A stretch of 64,000 bases of DNA from Hyphodiscus hymeniophilus (taxonomy: Eukaryota; Ascomycota; Leotiomycetes; Helotiales; Hyphodiscaceae). The notes under the pieces are model-generated. The model was not told the origin of the DNA, did no database searches, and was given only the letters and a program-made list of their open reading frames with translations. The DNA is taken from positions 930,001-994,000 of the forward strand of contig VNKQ01000011.1 of NCBI GenBank assembly GCA_016508695.1, in the 5' to 3' direction. Positions within the stretch are counted from its first letter, which is position 1, and each line of letters opens with the position of its first letter. Positions 11,929 to 23,688 of the stretch are shown here, one piece after another. Made by a program: the position numbers and the translations under genes.

Positions 11929-12756
11929 TGAGTTGCAAGAGCACAGATATACATGGAACCAGCAAGGTCATTGAAGCCAGACTTGTTCGGTCACTCTTCT
12001 GGCTGGGATTTTGGGACGCGAATGGAAGAAGTGTCATTTTACACGTGGGTGGCAAAGTTAGGAATATCATCTTCGGGCGTTTGCTTCGGTCTTCTTTCTA
12101 TTGTTACCTCGAACTCGTTACTTTCTACCTTGTAGATGCATTCCTATTCGCCTAAAAGCTCGTCGATTTGGTGGATTCACCAGGTGTTTTGTGATGTGCA
12201 GAACCGCAGTCGTCATCTGCATATCGCAAAATAACAGCTTTCTTGAAGATGTTGTTGTGTCATCTTGAGATGCGGCTGGATTTCGGCTCTGTCTTGAATG
12301 CAGATATACAGTTGAAGTGCTTACACTTCGGAATGGTCCCTTAGATAGTTAGGTTGTCCGACCACTCTGGACTCATCCCAAAAGATGTAAAGTCCGAGAC
12401 AAAGCTCATACAGCTTTCGCAAGAAGAGGGCTGCCCTGGGGGTGGGTGTTCACGGGCAAATCTCACCACATATTCCCATGGGCATAAAACCCCCACATCA
12501 GGCATGAAACTATGAGGTCTGCAAGTTGACCGCCATCTTCTTGGAAACTTGCTCTAGAAACCTCCCAATCGCTTCTTTGTCTCTTTCAAATAGCAAAAGT
12601 ATGCCCTTCCTATTGAACCAAGGTCTTTTTCTATTGGTGAGTCGCAATTTAATCTGATTTGGCCAAAACAACAGTCTTGACAATATCTATTAAGCCTCTC
12701 CGTTGCACAAAACCTTCGCCAAAGGTTAGGCCTTCTCAAAGAAGCCAGCGCCTTCG
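11929..12756. other. Non-coding stretch downstream of the PEBP gene
   Basis: About 830 bp with no supported gene. The minus-strand frame 12554-12760 overlaps the tail of the decayed pseudogene next door in another frame and is not believable as a gene. Confidence 0.35.
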
Positions 12757-13400
12757 CCATTAAAGTTCACTTTGAGGATGTTGCCAACGTAAAAGCCTCT
12801 TATATTACCCTTCGCACCTGCTTCTCTGCCTTCTTATAAGAGCAAGTCTATACTCTTTTTCTCAACCTCCTATTTTGCTCGGGTAATTTCCCTAAAAGCC
12901 TCTAGTAAGATCTTTCCCGAGTATTTTGCTCCTACAATACGAATCCTCTTATTCTTTATCTCTTATAGATCTATTCTTATAATTACACCTGCGCACTAAG
13001 CAATAAAGTCCGTCGTCGAGCTAGTAACTTCCTTTTCTCCCCTATTATACAAAGCAACTTTCTTACCTCTTACATCTACTCCCAAGTATCCTTTTCGAAC
13101 CACCAATCTAAGATTCCTCTAGGCACTAGGGTCGTATATTTAATAAGGCCCTCTTCTATAAATACTTAAAGGTTACGAGCGTTGCGGATCCGAGCTATAA
13201 GAACGATAGCTCTAGTAACCGTGATAGTATATAAATGTATTATTATATCGAGCGTATATTCGGGCGGTACAAACGCTAGACTCCGGTAGATATAGCAGCA
13301 AATACTAAAGAAGCGTCGACTTTCTCGACTACGATACCGGCGATAATAGAATCCAAGAGTTCGTATCCTTCTAGAGCCGAAACAATAATTTCGTAATCTT
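12757..13400 (-). pseudogene. Decayed NmrA-like (NAD(P)-binding, isoflavone-reductase type) pseudogene
   Basis: On the minus strand a coherent protein-like reading runs from about 13400 to 12757 although no long open frame survives. Recognisable pieces in order are VFIEEGLIKYTTLVPRGILDWW (split here: VFIEEGLIKYTTL and VPRGILDWW, about 13100-13170), then VRGKKVALYNRGE, a segment near 12960-13020, and KGNIRGFYVGN near 12790. This order resembles the C-terminal two thirds of NmrA-like SDR proteins (membrane-free cytosolic redox sensors or reductases). The frame is broken by at least four TAA/TAG codons, each one C-to-T change from a glutamine codon, plus a frameshift near 13085-13095. The local sequence is also more AT-rich than its neighbours. 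The family assignment is by eye only. Confidence 0.5.
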
Positions 13401-15185
13401 TATATAAAAGAACGGACATAGTCTAGAGGATAGGTGAAGAAGGAAAGTCAGTATAAGTTGTAAACCGTGTCAAAAATAGTCGTTTTTGGTATAGCAGGAA
13501 TGGAAAGAAGGTGGACTAGGACTTTCCGCCCGAGAAATCCAGTCGCACCTGCAATTGCAATACTTTGGAAGGTTATCGCTGAGGTTATGATCTTAAACTA
13601 CGTAACAAATTCTCGTTTGTGGGATAGAAAAATCGATGGTCGAATCTCGAGGACTTTATAGACAGATCTGAGATCACGATCGAACTGGACGCAGCAGGTA
13701 GAGTGATAATTGATTATGGGGCCCTCGGCGTGCGAGATTAGAGCTAATGCACGAGGAGCATGGCTTGCCTGTCTTTCAACTCATTCGTATATGCCAGGCT
13801 GAGCAATCAACTAATGCTGATATGTATATACCACGAGTGTGTATCATACTCTAGAGCTGTCATTGGTCCGTTCACTACAACTAGAATGGGTGAGATTTAG
13901 TTGATCTATAATTGTTCCCGTTTGATTAACTCCGCCATTTGAGATTGTAAATACTGGCATTCGGTCTCTACTTCAAAGTTCTTAGCTAGGCCCCTTTACT
14001 CTCAGTTATCAGAACGTACGGACCCAGTTTCCGAAACAAATGTGGCCTCCCAAGACCCGTCTTCGTCAACAAAGTTCAAAGTAGTACCTACTCAACAGCA
14101 ACATTCCCACTAATCGTAGCGCCAACAAGTGAGCCATTGGGGCTTTCTCTCTTTAGCTGACAGAAACTGAAAGCTTTCAGGGAAGTGCAGGTTTCAGCTA
14201 AAATCCGCTCATCCGGTTTTTCTGTCCTTGAAGGCCTTCGCCGCAGCTTCAATAAGATGAGCATTGACAAATAACAATATTCTTCGCTCCCATGGGCAGC
14301 AAAGCTGGCATTGGCTCGATGTTCAACCTATCACCGGAAGATCAAAATCCTAGGCAAGTCGTTTTTCGAGACTTCCAAATTCAGATAGCACTTCTTCAAT
14401 GGCGGCATATACACCACTTACTGGGGTTGGCGACCAAATCCGTCTCAAATTGCGGTGGAGTAACAGAGAATAGAGCACACTGCTGCTTCTAACTGCTAGT
14501 TAGATGTCAGTCGTCAATTCTAGCTCGAATGTGAATATTAGAAAGGGTATCACCAGTATAAACAACAACCTACATTTGGGATACACCCCGAAGACTTCAC
14601 GCAGGTGAAGACGTCCTTGACATGGCTAGATTTGGGAAGTCGCCTTTTCCTGGCATCGGAGACTTCTACGAGCGCTAACACGAGCAATCTTGATACGACA
14701 GCAACCGTGAAGCCTCCACTTGAGAACTTTCGTGCAACACTTGTGCCGACTCCATGCCCTCTCCAAAGCCGAAAATACTTTGAGAAAAGATTTCGAGGAA
14801 AGCAAATTATAGTTAATAATGAAGTCGTCGCTTGTTTGTGCGTTGATTGACCAGGGGTTTGTCCCTCATTAGATCAGTTATACAGATAAGTGTTGATCAA
14901 GTTTGTGCAAAGGTAAGTGATACTCTTTCCCCTGTGCTGATTCGAACCCTAGGTAGGAATACAAGTGGCCACGAATAGCGTGCCTAGTTTTCCTTGCAGG
15001 GTCTGATGATTGGATGTCTCTGAGCTGGGGGACGAAATATCGACAGCCTGGGATGAAGTCTTCCAACGAGACAGAAAGCTAATAAGAAAGCTGCGCTGGT
15101 CAGAAGGCGTGCATAGCCCAATATTTCACAACATTTGCAGCGGATAAGATGGGACGGCGAAAGGCTATTCCTGTTATAATCAATC
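13401..15185. other. Gene-poor stretch with possible gene debris
   Basis: About 1.8 kb with no supported gene. On the minus strand near 14180-14290 a fragment reads like part of an oxidoreductase (GAKNIVIC in one frame, then NAHLIEAAAKAFKDR in another). It is short and interrupted, so I treat it only as possible debris of a second lost gene. The rest has no recognisable feature. Confidence 0.3.
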
Positions 15186-17806
15186 TTAAGTAGATGTAGT
15201 CGCAAGAGAATGAGTGATTTTCGGCACAACCCAGAAATCATGATATCCCTGCCCACTCTCAGGAATCTCAACTTTAAATTTCGGAATTTCATCCTTCGCT
15301 GCAGCTTCAACGGCTTTCTTGACTTTTGAGATTATGATGTTCGTGAAAATCACTGCTTTCAGACAGTCTTTTATGTTCTTCAACCAACTCTCATGTGAAC
15401 CTTTGCAGAATGATTCTTCTGTACTCAGCTTACTCATTACCTCGAAAGCTCTCTTCGCACCTACTGCAGAATCGGTTGCAAACTTCAAGATACTGACGAG
15501 CGACTCTTTTGGTTGAGTGACGAGCTCGGTCAGTTCTTCAAATGGTACCAGTTCTGGAAGGCCAATTGAGAGGAATGGCTTCATGCGGACTTCGTAGCGC
15601 TGGGAATCATCGCTATAGGGGCGTCGCGACGATTGTAGAAGTTCAAGCCGACCAAGTGCAGTGAACAAGCAGGATAGTGCATCTGCAAATCCGTAGACAG
15701 AAGCAGCTTCCAATTTAGAGAAATTAATGAACGCAACGGCCTCGGCGTACTGCTGCAGCTTCTCGATTCGTACGCTTGCCGCACGCAGAGCCTTTCTTTG
15801 AGCTCTGACAATAAATCCTTTGACGCGTTCGAGATGGCGGCTCCGGGTCTGGGAGATGTATTTGAGATACCAGTACATTCGCGCTAACTCATCCGGTGCA
15901 TATGTCCCGAGCTCAAAGCCTAGCTGAATAACCAATTCCATTTGTTGGAGTTTGTAGAAGTAGGCCCATGAGGACAATGGGAATGAGTAGATCGGTTCGG
16001 TGGATATGCTTTCGTCGAGCACGGGTTTTTCTTTGGTGAATGCTCGAAGATCCACATCTAGCTCTTCAGCATCTAGTTGTAGACTGTCCCAATCCGCAAT
16101 CGTATGAGCGAGAGTGCGGCGTATACGGCATCTATTCTGGCAGATGGTCCGCAGGATATCGAGGTAAGAATTCGCGGCTCGCGAGCGGAATATCTCCATT
16201 TTAGTCGCCATGATGAAACGAGGATCGCTCGGTACCTCAATCTCATCGTTATCTCGATCCAATAACTGGTTACCGGGTAACACAGTGTGAGCCAAATCTT
16301 CATCTAGAACTTGTCGAATGGACATAGTGCCCAAGATTATCATGTCGCCGAAAAGATAGTGTTGTAGCAGCGTGCGGATATAGACTGATGGTTGGGGCTT
16401 TCGGGCTTGGAATAGAGAGACGAATGTCTGCATGTATATATCAGTGCAACCCCAGGGAAGACAGCAGAAAGGGCTTACCATAAGACTATGGCTGTCGTGG
16501 TAGTCGAGCACCTCAACGGCGACAGACCCATCTCGGCAAAGGCGCTCCAAGTGATCAAACGCAATCTCATCGCTTATATGCACTATGGGCCGTGGCGGAA
16601 CGGTGCTTGCAAGCTTCCGCTGTAATTTAACGCTGAAAGTGGTTGGAGCGGCTTTTCCTAGTTTTGTGGATGACTTCAAGGCTGGTAGTGAATCTAGCAA
16701 TTCTGTCCAAAGAGCTTTCATGCTTGCAGAGGAGTTTCGTGAGTTTGCCATCTCAACTGTCCTTAGGAACGTTGCCCGAAATCGAAGTCGACACAATAGT
16801 GCGTCCTTAAGTTTCGGCGAGACTTCTGGAGAGCTCGAAAGTAAAGTAGTTGTATCTTCGAGAAGCTGGAGGATTGCACCGTGGTCCAGACCCTCTACCA
16901 GATCTCTATTAAAAGTGTGAGTGACGAAGTCTTCTTCCTAGGGACGATGTCAGAGATCTGCTGCTGAAGATGAATAACTTCCAAACTCACCTCATAGTAA
17001 TGTTCGGATTTGACCCGGCTGTTGACATACCAACAGGTCTTGATCAGAGCAAGACAGTATGCTCGGAGAATCCGGAGGGTCATACTTTCATCGTCAGAGG
17101 CACTCGCGCCCCTATCAAAAAGTGTCTGATCGAGGCTAACAGGACTTGGGGCCAGAAGCCGATCGATATAAAGACTAGTGAATATTGTTTGCGACAGAGG
17201 ATGTCCTTTATGCCAAGCCATCTGGGAGCAGTTAGTCTGGCTTCGATTTTTTTTTTAAGTATGTCAACCTCGTGAAATAATAGCTGATCAATAATTCCGA
17301 TGATCTCTTCTGGGAGTAAGGCTTGGCCAAAATCGTATTCATCTTCCATTGTCTCTCCAGGTTCTAAGTAGCCGCTGTCCATCTTCCGATCCATGACCTG
17401 CCAGTGTTAATTTCTGATACCGACATCAGATCCATCTAAAGACTTACTTCCAAGGCACCAACTGACTCAAAAAGCGTAAAATACGGTTCTTTGATGAGTT
17501 GCCCGACGTCAAGCTCTATTGGATATCAACACGTGATCTCTACATGAATCCGCTGGATATGTACGCACTTTGAGCAGCATCAGTGAATTGCTCGGAAATA
17601 TCCATGGCTATGGTGCCTTGATTTTGCAGCTTTGGAGCAGGTGGTGGCTTCTCCTCGAAGCCCGCAAACGCGGAAAGCTTGCTTGGACCTTCATTGATAT
17701 CGAGATCTGCTACCTCTGGAATGACTATTAGCTGTTGCTGAATGGAATTACATGCTGCTAGGCTAACCTTACCTTTGGAAATGGCAACTAAGCCATCGCT
17801 ATGCAT
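15186..17806 (-). CDS. MAK10: N-alpha-acetyltransferase NatC auxiliary subunit (Mak10/Naa35)
   Basis: Seven minus-strand exons (17773-17806, 17569-17715, 17448-17515, 17269-17397, 16991-17221, 16479-16937, 15186-16427) give 769 aa. Conserved Mak10 blocks are clear: the N-terminal EPYFTLFESVGALEVMDRKMDSG (cited here in parts: EPYFTLFES, VMDRKMDSG), then FGQALLPEEIIGIIDQLL, MAWHKGHPLSQTIFTSLYID, and the central DPRFIMATKMEIFRSRA. NatC (catalytic Naa30/Mak3, Naa35/Mak10 and Naa38) acetylates N-terminal Met followed by a bulky hydrophobic residue on ribosomes; Naa35 is the large scaffold. Two splice donors are weak (GTGCGT at 17568, GTTGAC at 17268), but the frames and conserved sequence across both junctions fit. 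The first intron is 57 bp and in frame, so its retention would only insert 19 residues. Confidence 0.92.
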
Positions 17807-19097
17807 GTTGCGCCAAAAGCCCAGTTCTTTGGTGTTCTGAGTCTGGATTGATAATGAGCTGTTGGGAAAATCTCGCTTCGCGGAATTGGTGTCGGCTTAG
17901 GTTTTTAGGTCAACAAGGACATCTGAGCAATATTCGAGACATTTAGTACGAGAAAAGGGCACGAAGGTTCAAAACGTTTCAAGATTCGATTGCTCATTTT
18001 GAAGCTCTGATTCGGATAGTCTTCTCGTTTAGCCGCCGACCATGGCAATGTGCACACTGAACATTACGCAGTTTGGTCCTAGACGTGATTCTCTGAGCTA
18101 GAAGTAAATGCTTGTCTGCTGATGTTGTAGGGATTCTGTTATTCCGGCTTCCTCTAGGTGCTATGGGGCCTGTGTGTCTGGGCAACAAAGTATCCCAAGC
18201 ACAGTATCAGATTTCGCCCGATCCATCATTGAGAGTCACATATTGTAGAGCATATACCGCTCATACTTGTTCAGACTTTCCGATTGCTAGGTCCGCAGAC
18301 CTCAAATGATACACATTTACAAGCTCTTTCTTATCTATGCCCTCCCCGTAACCGCCTCGTCCCAGCACTTCCACTCCCTCGTCCCTCCCAAAGCATCAAC
18401 TTGTCTACGAAGAAGAGTGTGATCCAGCCTCTGCCATCGAAGCGGCATTCGCTTCCGCAAGGCTTTTATTCTCGCCCTGTTTCCCGCCCTGTAGCAGAAG
18501 ACTTGTTATTATACCATTCTCCGGATCTCGCATCAACCGTTTGCTGGATTGACACTCACGTTCCACTTTGCGAATCTCAACTCCATTTCTCCTCGGCGCT
18601 CTGCTGCCAATCGCTTATCATCTTTCAAGCTGCGTCGGACGACTCGTGCGGCGACTGAGAGGTATTTGTTGTAGCTGTCGGACGAAAATTGTTAGTGAAA
18701 CTCTTGGTGGCAGAAAAGGCTCAATTGACATGCAGAACACTCTGGATGGGAGACACGTACGTAAGACCTGAGGCTTTCCACGCGAACGCCATTGTGGAAG
18801 ATGTAGTGTGAGGTGATATGCTAAGATTTGACTTGGAAGGTGGTAGGTAGCCGGTTGAGCCCGTTTTGCGGTCGGTAACATTGGAGCAGGAGCGTTTCCA
18901 CATTTCACGTGATCATGAATATCGATTATGTGATGCGTTTTCGTGAGTAAGTCATTTGTTGTTTAATAAAATAGAACTCGAGATGGTGGCATGATCAACA
19001 ATGAAAATGAGAATCTTTTGTAAAACTAGAAGTGCTCTCATATCTACAATACACTCTAAGGGTACAGTCCACTGCCCATCCCGAGACTACCACGTAT
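17807..19097. other. Intergenic between MAK10 start and QCR2 end
   Basis: About 1.3 kb holding the MAK10 promoter and QCR2 3' region. A frame from 18307 begins with a signal-peptide-like MIHIYKLFLIYALPVTAS but stops after 38 codons. Longer frames on both strands (18284-18658, 18618-18908) lack any recognisable family or consistent splicing, so no gene is called. Confidence 0.35.
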
Positions 19098-20656
19098 CTA
19101 AACCTTGAGACCCAACTCCTCGGCATATGGAAGGACATAAAGATCTCCAACAGCTGAAACGGTTGCTTTGCCCTCCAGTAGTGCCTTTGCTGCCTATAAG
19201 AATATTAGTACTGAAATTGGAAATCACTTCAAAAGGACCTACGGCTTTCAACTTGTCAGCACTGACAGCTGCTACACTCTTCCCAATCTCATCAATTTGA
19301 AAAGCCTTGCCACCTTGCACAAGGCCAGCACCGGTTGAGACAAGTCCAGCCTCGATGTTTTGGCCTTCTTCAAGGGCATTATACTTGGCAAGGGCAACGG
19401 CCTTGGTGATGTCCTCCTTGCTGATTGAGCCGTCGGCAATGCTCTTGAGAGCTTTGACAGCTTCAGTAGAGGCGCCGCGAATAGCTTCAGCAGAACCACT
19501 GAACTGAATTGTTAGAAGGCCGGCATCGGAATAGGCAAAATGGGTGGTCGCAACGCTAGCTCCAGGGAATGAAGAGGATATCTTTGAGAGAAGCGAGAAG
19601 CCTGGGGACCATTTGATGGTCGATTGACCTCCGAGCAGAGCTGCGAGAACGGAAATCTCGGGCTTGTAGGATCCACCTGCAGTGAAAGAGCTCGAACCGG
19701 GGAAGGCAAGAATCAAGCTATTACCGGAACCATGGGCAATACGCTCCTCTCCACCATAGTACTTGGTGGCTTCGCTCGAGAGACCTGATGCTGAGCTTGA
19801 AACCTCCTTGAAAAATTCTCCAACCCATTTAGTCAACTCAGCCTGGTCGGCACCGTTAGCAACAATTGCCATGTTAGGCTTTGAGTAGGCGCTAGATGCG
19901 AAGGAGGAGATCGATTCTTCGTTCAAGTATTTGTTCAAGGGCGTTGACGAGGAGGGTTCCAATGGCGTCCCAAGGCCTCTGTGGAAGGCAAGTCCGTGTG
20001 CTGAGTTAATAGCGAGTTCGGATACGTTTCCAAGCAATCGCTTTTGGGCGATATGAATGATCGGTTCGATTTCCTCATGGTATTCGTGGGCTGTTCCAGT
20101 CGCGTTAGGATACGCTTCATTGCATAATATAACGTAACGGGATACTCACCAGTGTATCTAGTTTGTGAGATGACTTCACCAAGCAACTCTGTAAAGTATG
20201 GCAGATCTTCCCGCAAGAATTTGGCCTCAATTACCAACGCTTCCCTCGTGTGATATGCAACCAATTGACCTCCAAGTAGCTCAGACTCTCTCGTAATTCG
20301 TAGGGCCGATCGCTTGTTGGTGTTCTGATTGATGACCGGTCAGCTCCACATCCGCAAAGTGTGACAATGTGTTCTAATTGATGCCGTACCTTGAAAGCGA
20401 ACTGCTCTAGACCTGTCGTCAAGCCTGGGAGACTTTGATACCGTGTTCCAGCCTTGGCCACAACCGCAAGCTTTGTGGTCGGTCCTGCAACATCACGACT
20501 AGCCACCTTCACACCGCCAACATCCGCAGTATCGTATGAGAAGGAGGTTGATCCGGAGACAGTCGCGGCAAGACCACGACGGTTAGCCGGCTGAGCGCAG
20601 CTTTGCCGGCGAAGGGCAAGCTGCGCATTTCTACCAATCGCCGACCGTGAGATCAT
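19098..20656 (-). CDS. QCR2: Cytochrome bc1 complex core protein 2 (Qcr2)
   Basis: Exons 20390-20656, 20150-20324, 19243-20090 and 19098-19193 give 461 aa, the expected size. The N-terminus is an Arg/Ala/Ser-rich mitochondrial presequence (MISRSAIGRNAQLALRR...). The body has the insulinase/M16-like fold of core proteins: VASRDVAGPTTKLAVVAKAGTRYQ (in parts VASRDV, VVAKAGTRYQ), ESELLGGQL, and the glycine-rich GEERIAHGSGNSLILAF region. The zinc-binding HxxEH of active processing peptidases is absent, consistent with Qcr2 being structural. It acts in the inner mitochondrial membrane in respiratory complex III. The last exon encodes only 31 residues (AAKALLEGK...ELGLKV). It lies head-to-head with RPC82. 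Confidence 0.95.
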
Positions 20657-20923
20657 TGTTCGGGAGGAGATTGGTGTAGAGTGGGAATCAAAGTATCTTT
20701 GCCTGTGAGGTCTGGTTGAAGCTTTGGCTTGAGAAGAGTTCCCGTCGAATCTCGCGCACTAGTCCGAGTCGCTAAAGCGCCTCGCATTTTTTGGTACCCC
20801 ACCATTTCTAGATTTTATATCGAAACGCATCACAACGCTGAACTGCCAGAATTGTCAATGAAGACCCGGTAGCATCTGTGGTAGCTCTAGAGATATTGAG
20901 AGAATCTCTAGCAGCAAAGCAAA
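20657..20923. promoter_or_regulatory. Short shared promoter QCR2 / RPC82
   Basis: Only 267 bp separate the start codons of the two divergent genes, so both promoters must lie here and probably share a nucleosome-free region. No specific binding motif was identified with confidence. Confidence 0.5.
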
Positions 20924-23157
20924 ATGTCTCGAGTAAGTGACTTCCACTAGCAAAAGCTTCCTACGTCTTCTGCTTCTGAAGCACACGACTGACTCAAAAT
21001 AGTCGAAGCACGCTGGGGAGCTTAGCGCCCTGCTTGTTGACGAGACTTATGGAGAATTAACCTCGGTTTGTGTACCATCTACAACTTGGTAGGGAGAAGT
21101 AGTTGGCAGAAGCTCTACATACTTTGACTAGGCTGAGTCTGATTGGTGGTTGGGTCTGGTCTGACTTCTTGCAGCGGATATTTGCAGCCCTCCTACGCCG
21201 GGGACGACTGCAAATCTACCAGATTACCGCACATACACGACTTGCTAAACGGCAAATACAACACGGCTTGGCAGTTTTGATCCAGCAAAACCTACTGTAC
21301 CACTGTCTCGATGAGTCTGATGGCCGCACATACTATGAAGCAAACAATGATGCCGCATACGCTCTGATTAGGACTGGGAAGATTGTAGAGCTTGTGGAGG
21401 ACAGATTTGGAGGGGTTGCGAAGGATATTGTCCAAGAACTGTTATTTCTTGGGCATAACAGCGTTTCCGGTCTTGAGGCTGCTTATGAGTCTGACAGTAC
21501 CGTTCGTACGAACGGCGACAGCAAGGATTGTAAGGGAGCAAACCATGTAAATGGCATTAACGGTGGCAAACCTCATCCCTCCTCAGTCGGACATCTTCAT
21601 TCTGTTTTGGCACAATTATTACGCTCTGGGTTTGTTCAAAGGGTTCACGAGCGGATGTTCCGCAGCCCTGCAGATACACAGAGCCTGATCGAAAAGGGCT
21701 TACTGCGGGATAAGTTTGGTGGCCAGACAAAAGGCACTAAGCAGAAAGATGAACTCAGAGTCAAAGTTCGTCAGCAGTTGAAGGCGTGGAGAGACGAGGG
21801 TCGAGATTGGCAACCAGCGGGCAGCCATCCTGCTGTTAATGGGGTCAATGGACATGGCAGAAAGCGGAAACTTCCAGAAGCTACAGTCAACAGCAACCAT
21901 ACTTTTCAGGACAACGGATTCCGACTAGACGTGGGTTAAATAGTTTCCGCATAGTAGGAAAGATTACATGCTAACCTCCCCAAGTCAACATTGATTGTTC
22001 GGATCAATTATGAGAAGTGCACAGTAGCTCTCCGTAATCAACGACTTGTTGAGCTTGCGAATAGCAGAATTGGACAGACCACCTCTGAAATATATGCTGA
22101 GATTCTCAGATTGCTGGAGGAGAACATACCACGATGCCGATTGGATCATGCGATTGATGATTATGATGATATTCCGGATCCTTCTGTCACGACCACAGAG
22201 CTCAGCCTTGCGCTCAGCAAAACGATCAAAATTTCGGAAGGCATCGGAGATCCAACCCACGCGGTAATGAGGAAGGCGGAGAAGTTAGCGAAGGGGAAGA
22301 AGCCCGCTGGAGACGACCTAGAAGGGGAAGGTGATGCTAGATCTGACGAAGATGCCGAGATGAATGGCGATAGCAACGGACTCGACGCTGACGAAGACCC
22401 TGATGAACCTCTCGAACAGGGCTTCCGACCTGCAAAGCGTACAAAAGTCACCTTTCAAGAGAAACTTCCTAGGCCAAAACCCGAAGTAGATGGCCGTGAC
22501 GACCATGAAAATCGGCTTTACTACCTCAAGATGCACCTTCAGCTGTTGGCACAGGATAGCTGTCAATTTATCCGCAAAGTTGGACAGGGCGGATCAAACG
22601 AATGGGCTGTCGATTTCGAGCGTTTGGTAGAACATTTACGGGAATCGGAGATGGATAAGATCCTCATGGAGAACTTTGGTCAAGGTGGACTTCGTCTTGT
22701 ACGCATGTTGAGGAAGCTAGGAAAACTGGATGAGAAAGCTCTTCCGAACTTGGCTCTGATGAAACAGAAAGATATCCGTACCAAAATGGCCGAGATGCAG
22801 ATGGCGGGAATGGTTGATATCCAGGAAGTCCCTAGGGACGCTGGGCGCTCTGTCAGTCGTACGATCTTTCTCTGGTTTTTCGATTCGGAACGAGTTTCCT
22901 CGATCCTCTTGGACAACGTTTACAAAGCCATGTCACGATGCCTCCAACGTCTCGAGTGGGAGAAGCGACAAGCGAACGGCATTCTTTCAATAATGGAGCG
23001 AAGTGATATTAGACAAGCGAGTGAAGGTGGTGTCCTGGAAGAAGTTCTGGATGGGGGCCAGCTCATCAAGCTGAACGAGTTTCTAGCTACAGAAGAGATG
23101 TTGTTGGGGGAAATCACGCGGCTTGACGAGCTCGTGGGCATTTTCCGTGATTATTAG
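20924..23157 (+). CDS. RPC82: RNA polymerase III subunit Rpc82 (C82/RPC3)
   Basis: Exons 20924-20932, 21003-21065, 21175-21930 and 21985-23157 give 666 aa. The first exon codes for only Met-Ser-Arg. The N-terminal winged helix is characteristic: LSALLVDETYGELTS joined to RIFAALLRRGRL, then HTRLAKRQIQHGLAVLIQQNL. This matches the C82 subunit that, with C34 and C31, makes the initiation sub-complex of Pol III (tRNA, 5S rRNA, U6). Further winged-helix segments follow (GHLHSVLAQLLRSGFVQRVHE; later DKILMENFGQGGLRLVRMLRK), separated by an acidic linker near residues 370-410. The C-terminal part (LDEKALPNLALMKQKD...) is likewise family-typical. The extended open frame before 21175 is intron 2 (109 bp) read through; splicing there restores ELTSRIFAALL. 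Confidence 0.93.
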
Positions 23158-23688
23158 CGTATTTGGATGGAGAGTTTGACACGATATTACGGCTGGCTAG
23201 GAGAATTTTGCATTGGATGGCGTTGAGATTGCAGCATCTTTGGCATGGCGTTATATCAAGCAGTAACGGACTGTTACTGCTGGGTGGATTTGTGATACCA
23301 TAGTAGACCTGGCTGCGTTCCTCCTTGGTCGGGGCAATAGCTATAAGGAGACAATCTAGTGCGATCATTGATAGTCTAGAAAATCATGATTCTGTGAAGC
23401 TCGAATTGTCATCGACAGGTGTCTTGAATCAATTCTTTAAGTACCGAGTACAGGAGACCTCAAGGGCATGCGCATGCGGACAGGCAGGGCAGGCTCAATG
23501 GGAGTGGCGCTCAGGCCACCAGGGATGCGCCAAAATAAATTATCAAGAAAGACAGCCTTGCAATAAGAAAGTCTTTCCTCATCACCCACTTTCTCTGAAT
23601 AATCTTTCCCCCCGTGTCTCAGGGCGATCCTGCTAACATCCTCACCGTACCATTTGGATAACTCATCAATCGCTCATCTCATCCGAAG
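23158..23688. other. Intergenic RPC82 - GGC1
   Basis: About 530 bp between same-strand genes: RPC82 3' UTR/terminator and GGC1 promoter. The frame at 23325-23636 has no recognisable content. Confidence 0.4.

Noticed and set aside
14925..14965. GGTTCGAATC-like sequence (minus strand) suggesting a tRNA T-arm
   Set aside because: The flanking 5-base stems do not pair and no acceptor or anticodon arm could be built.
18284..18908. Overlapping frames on both strands, one starting with a signal-like peptide
   Set aside because: The signal-like frame stops after 38 codons and no splice restores a convincing protein.
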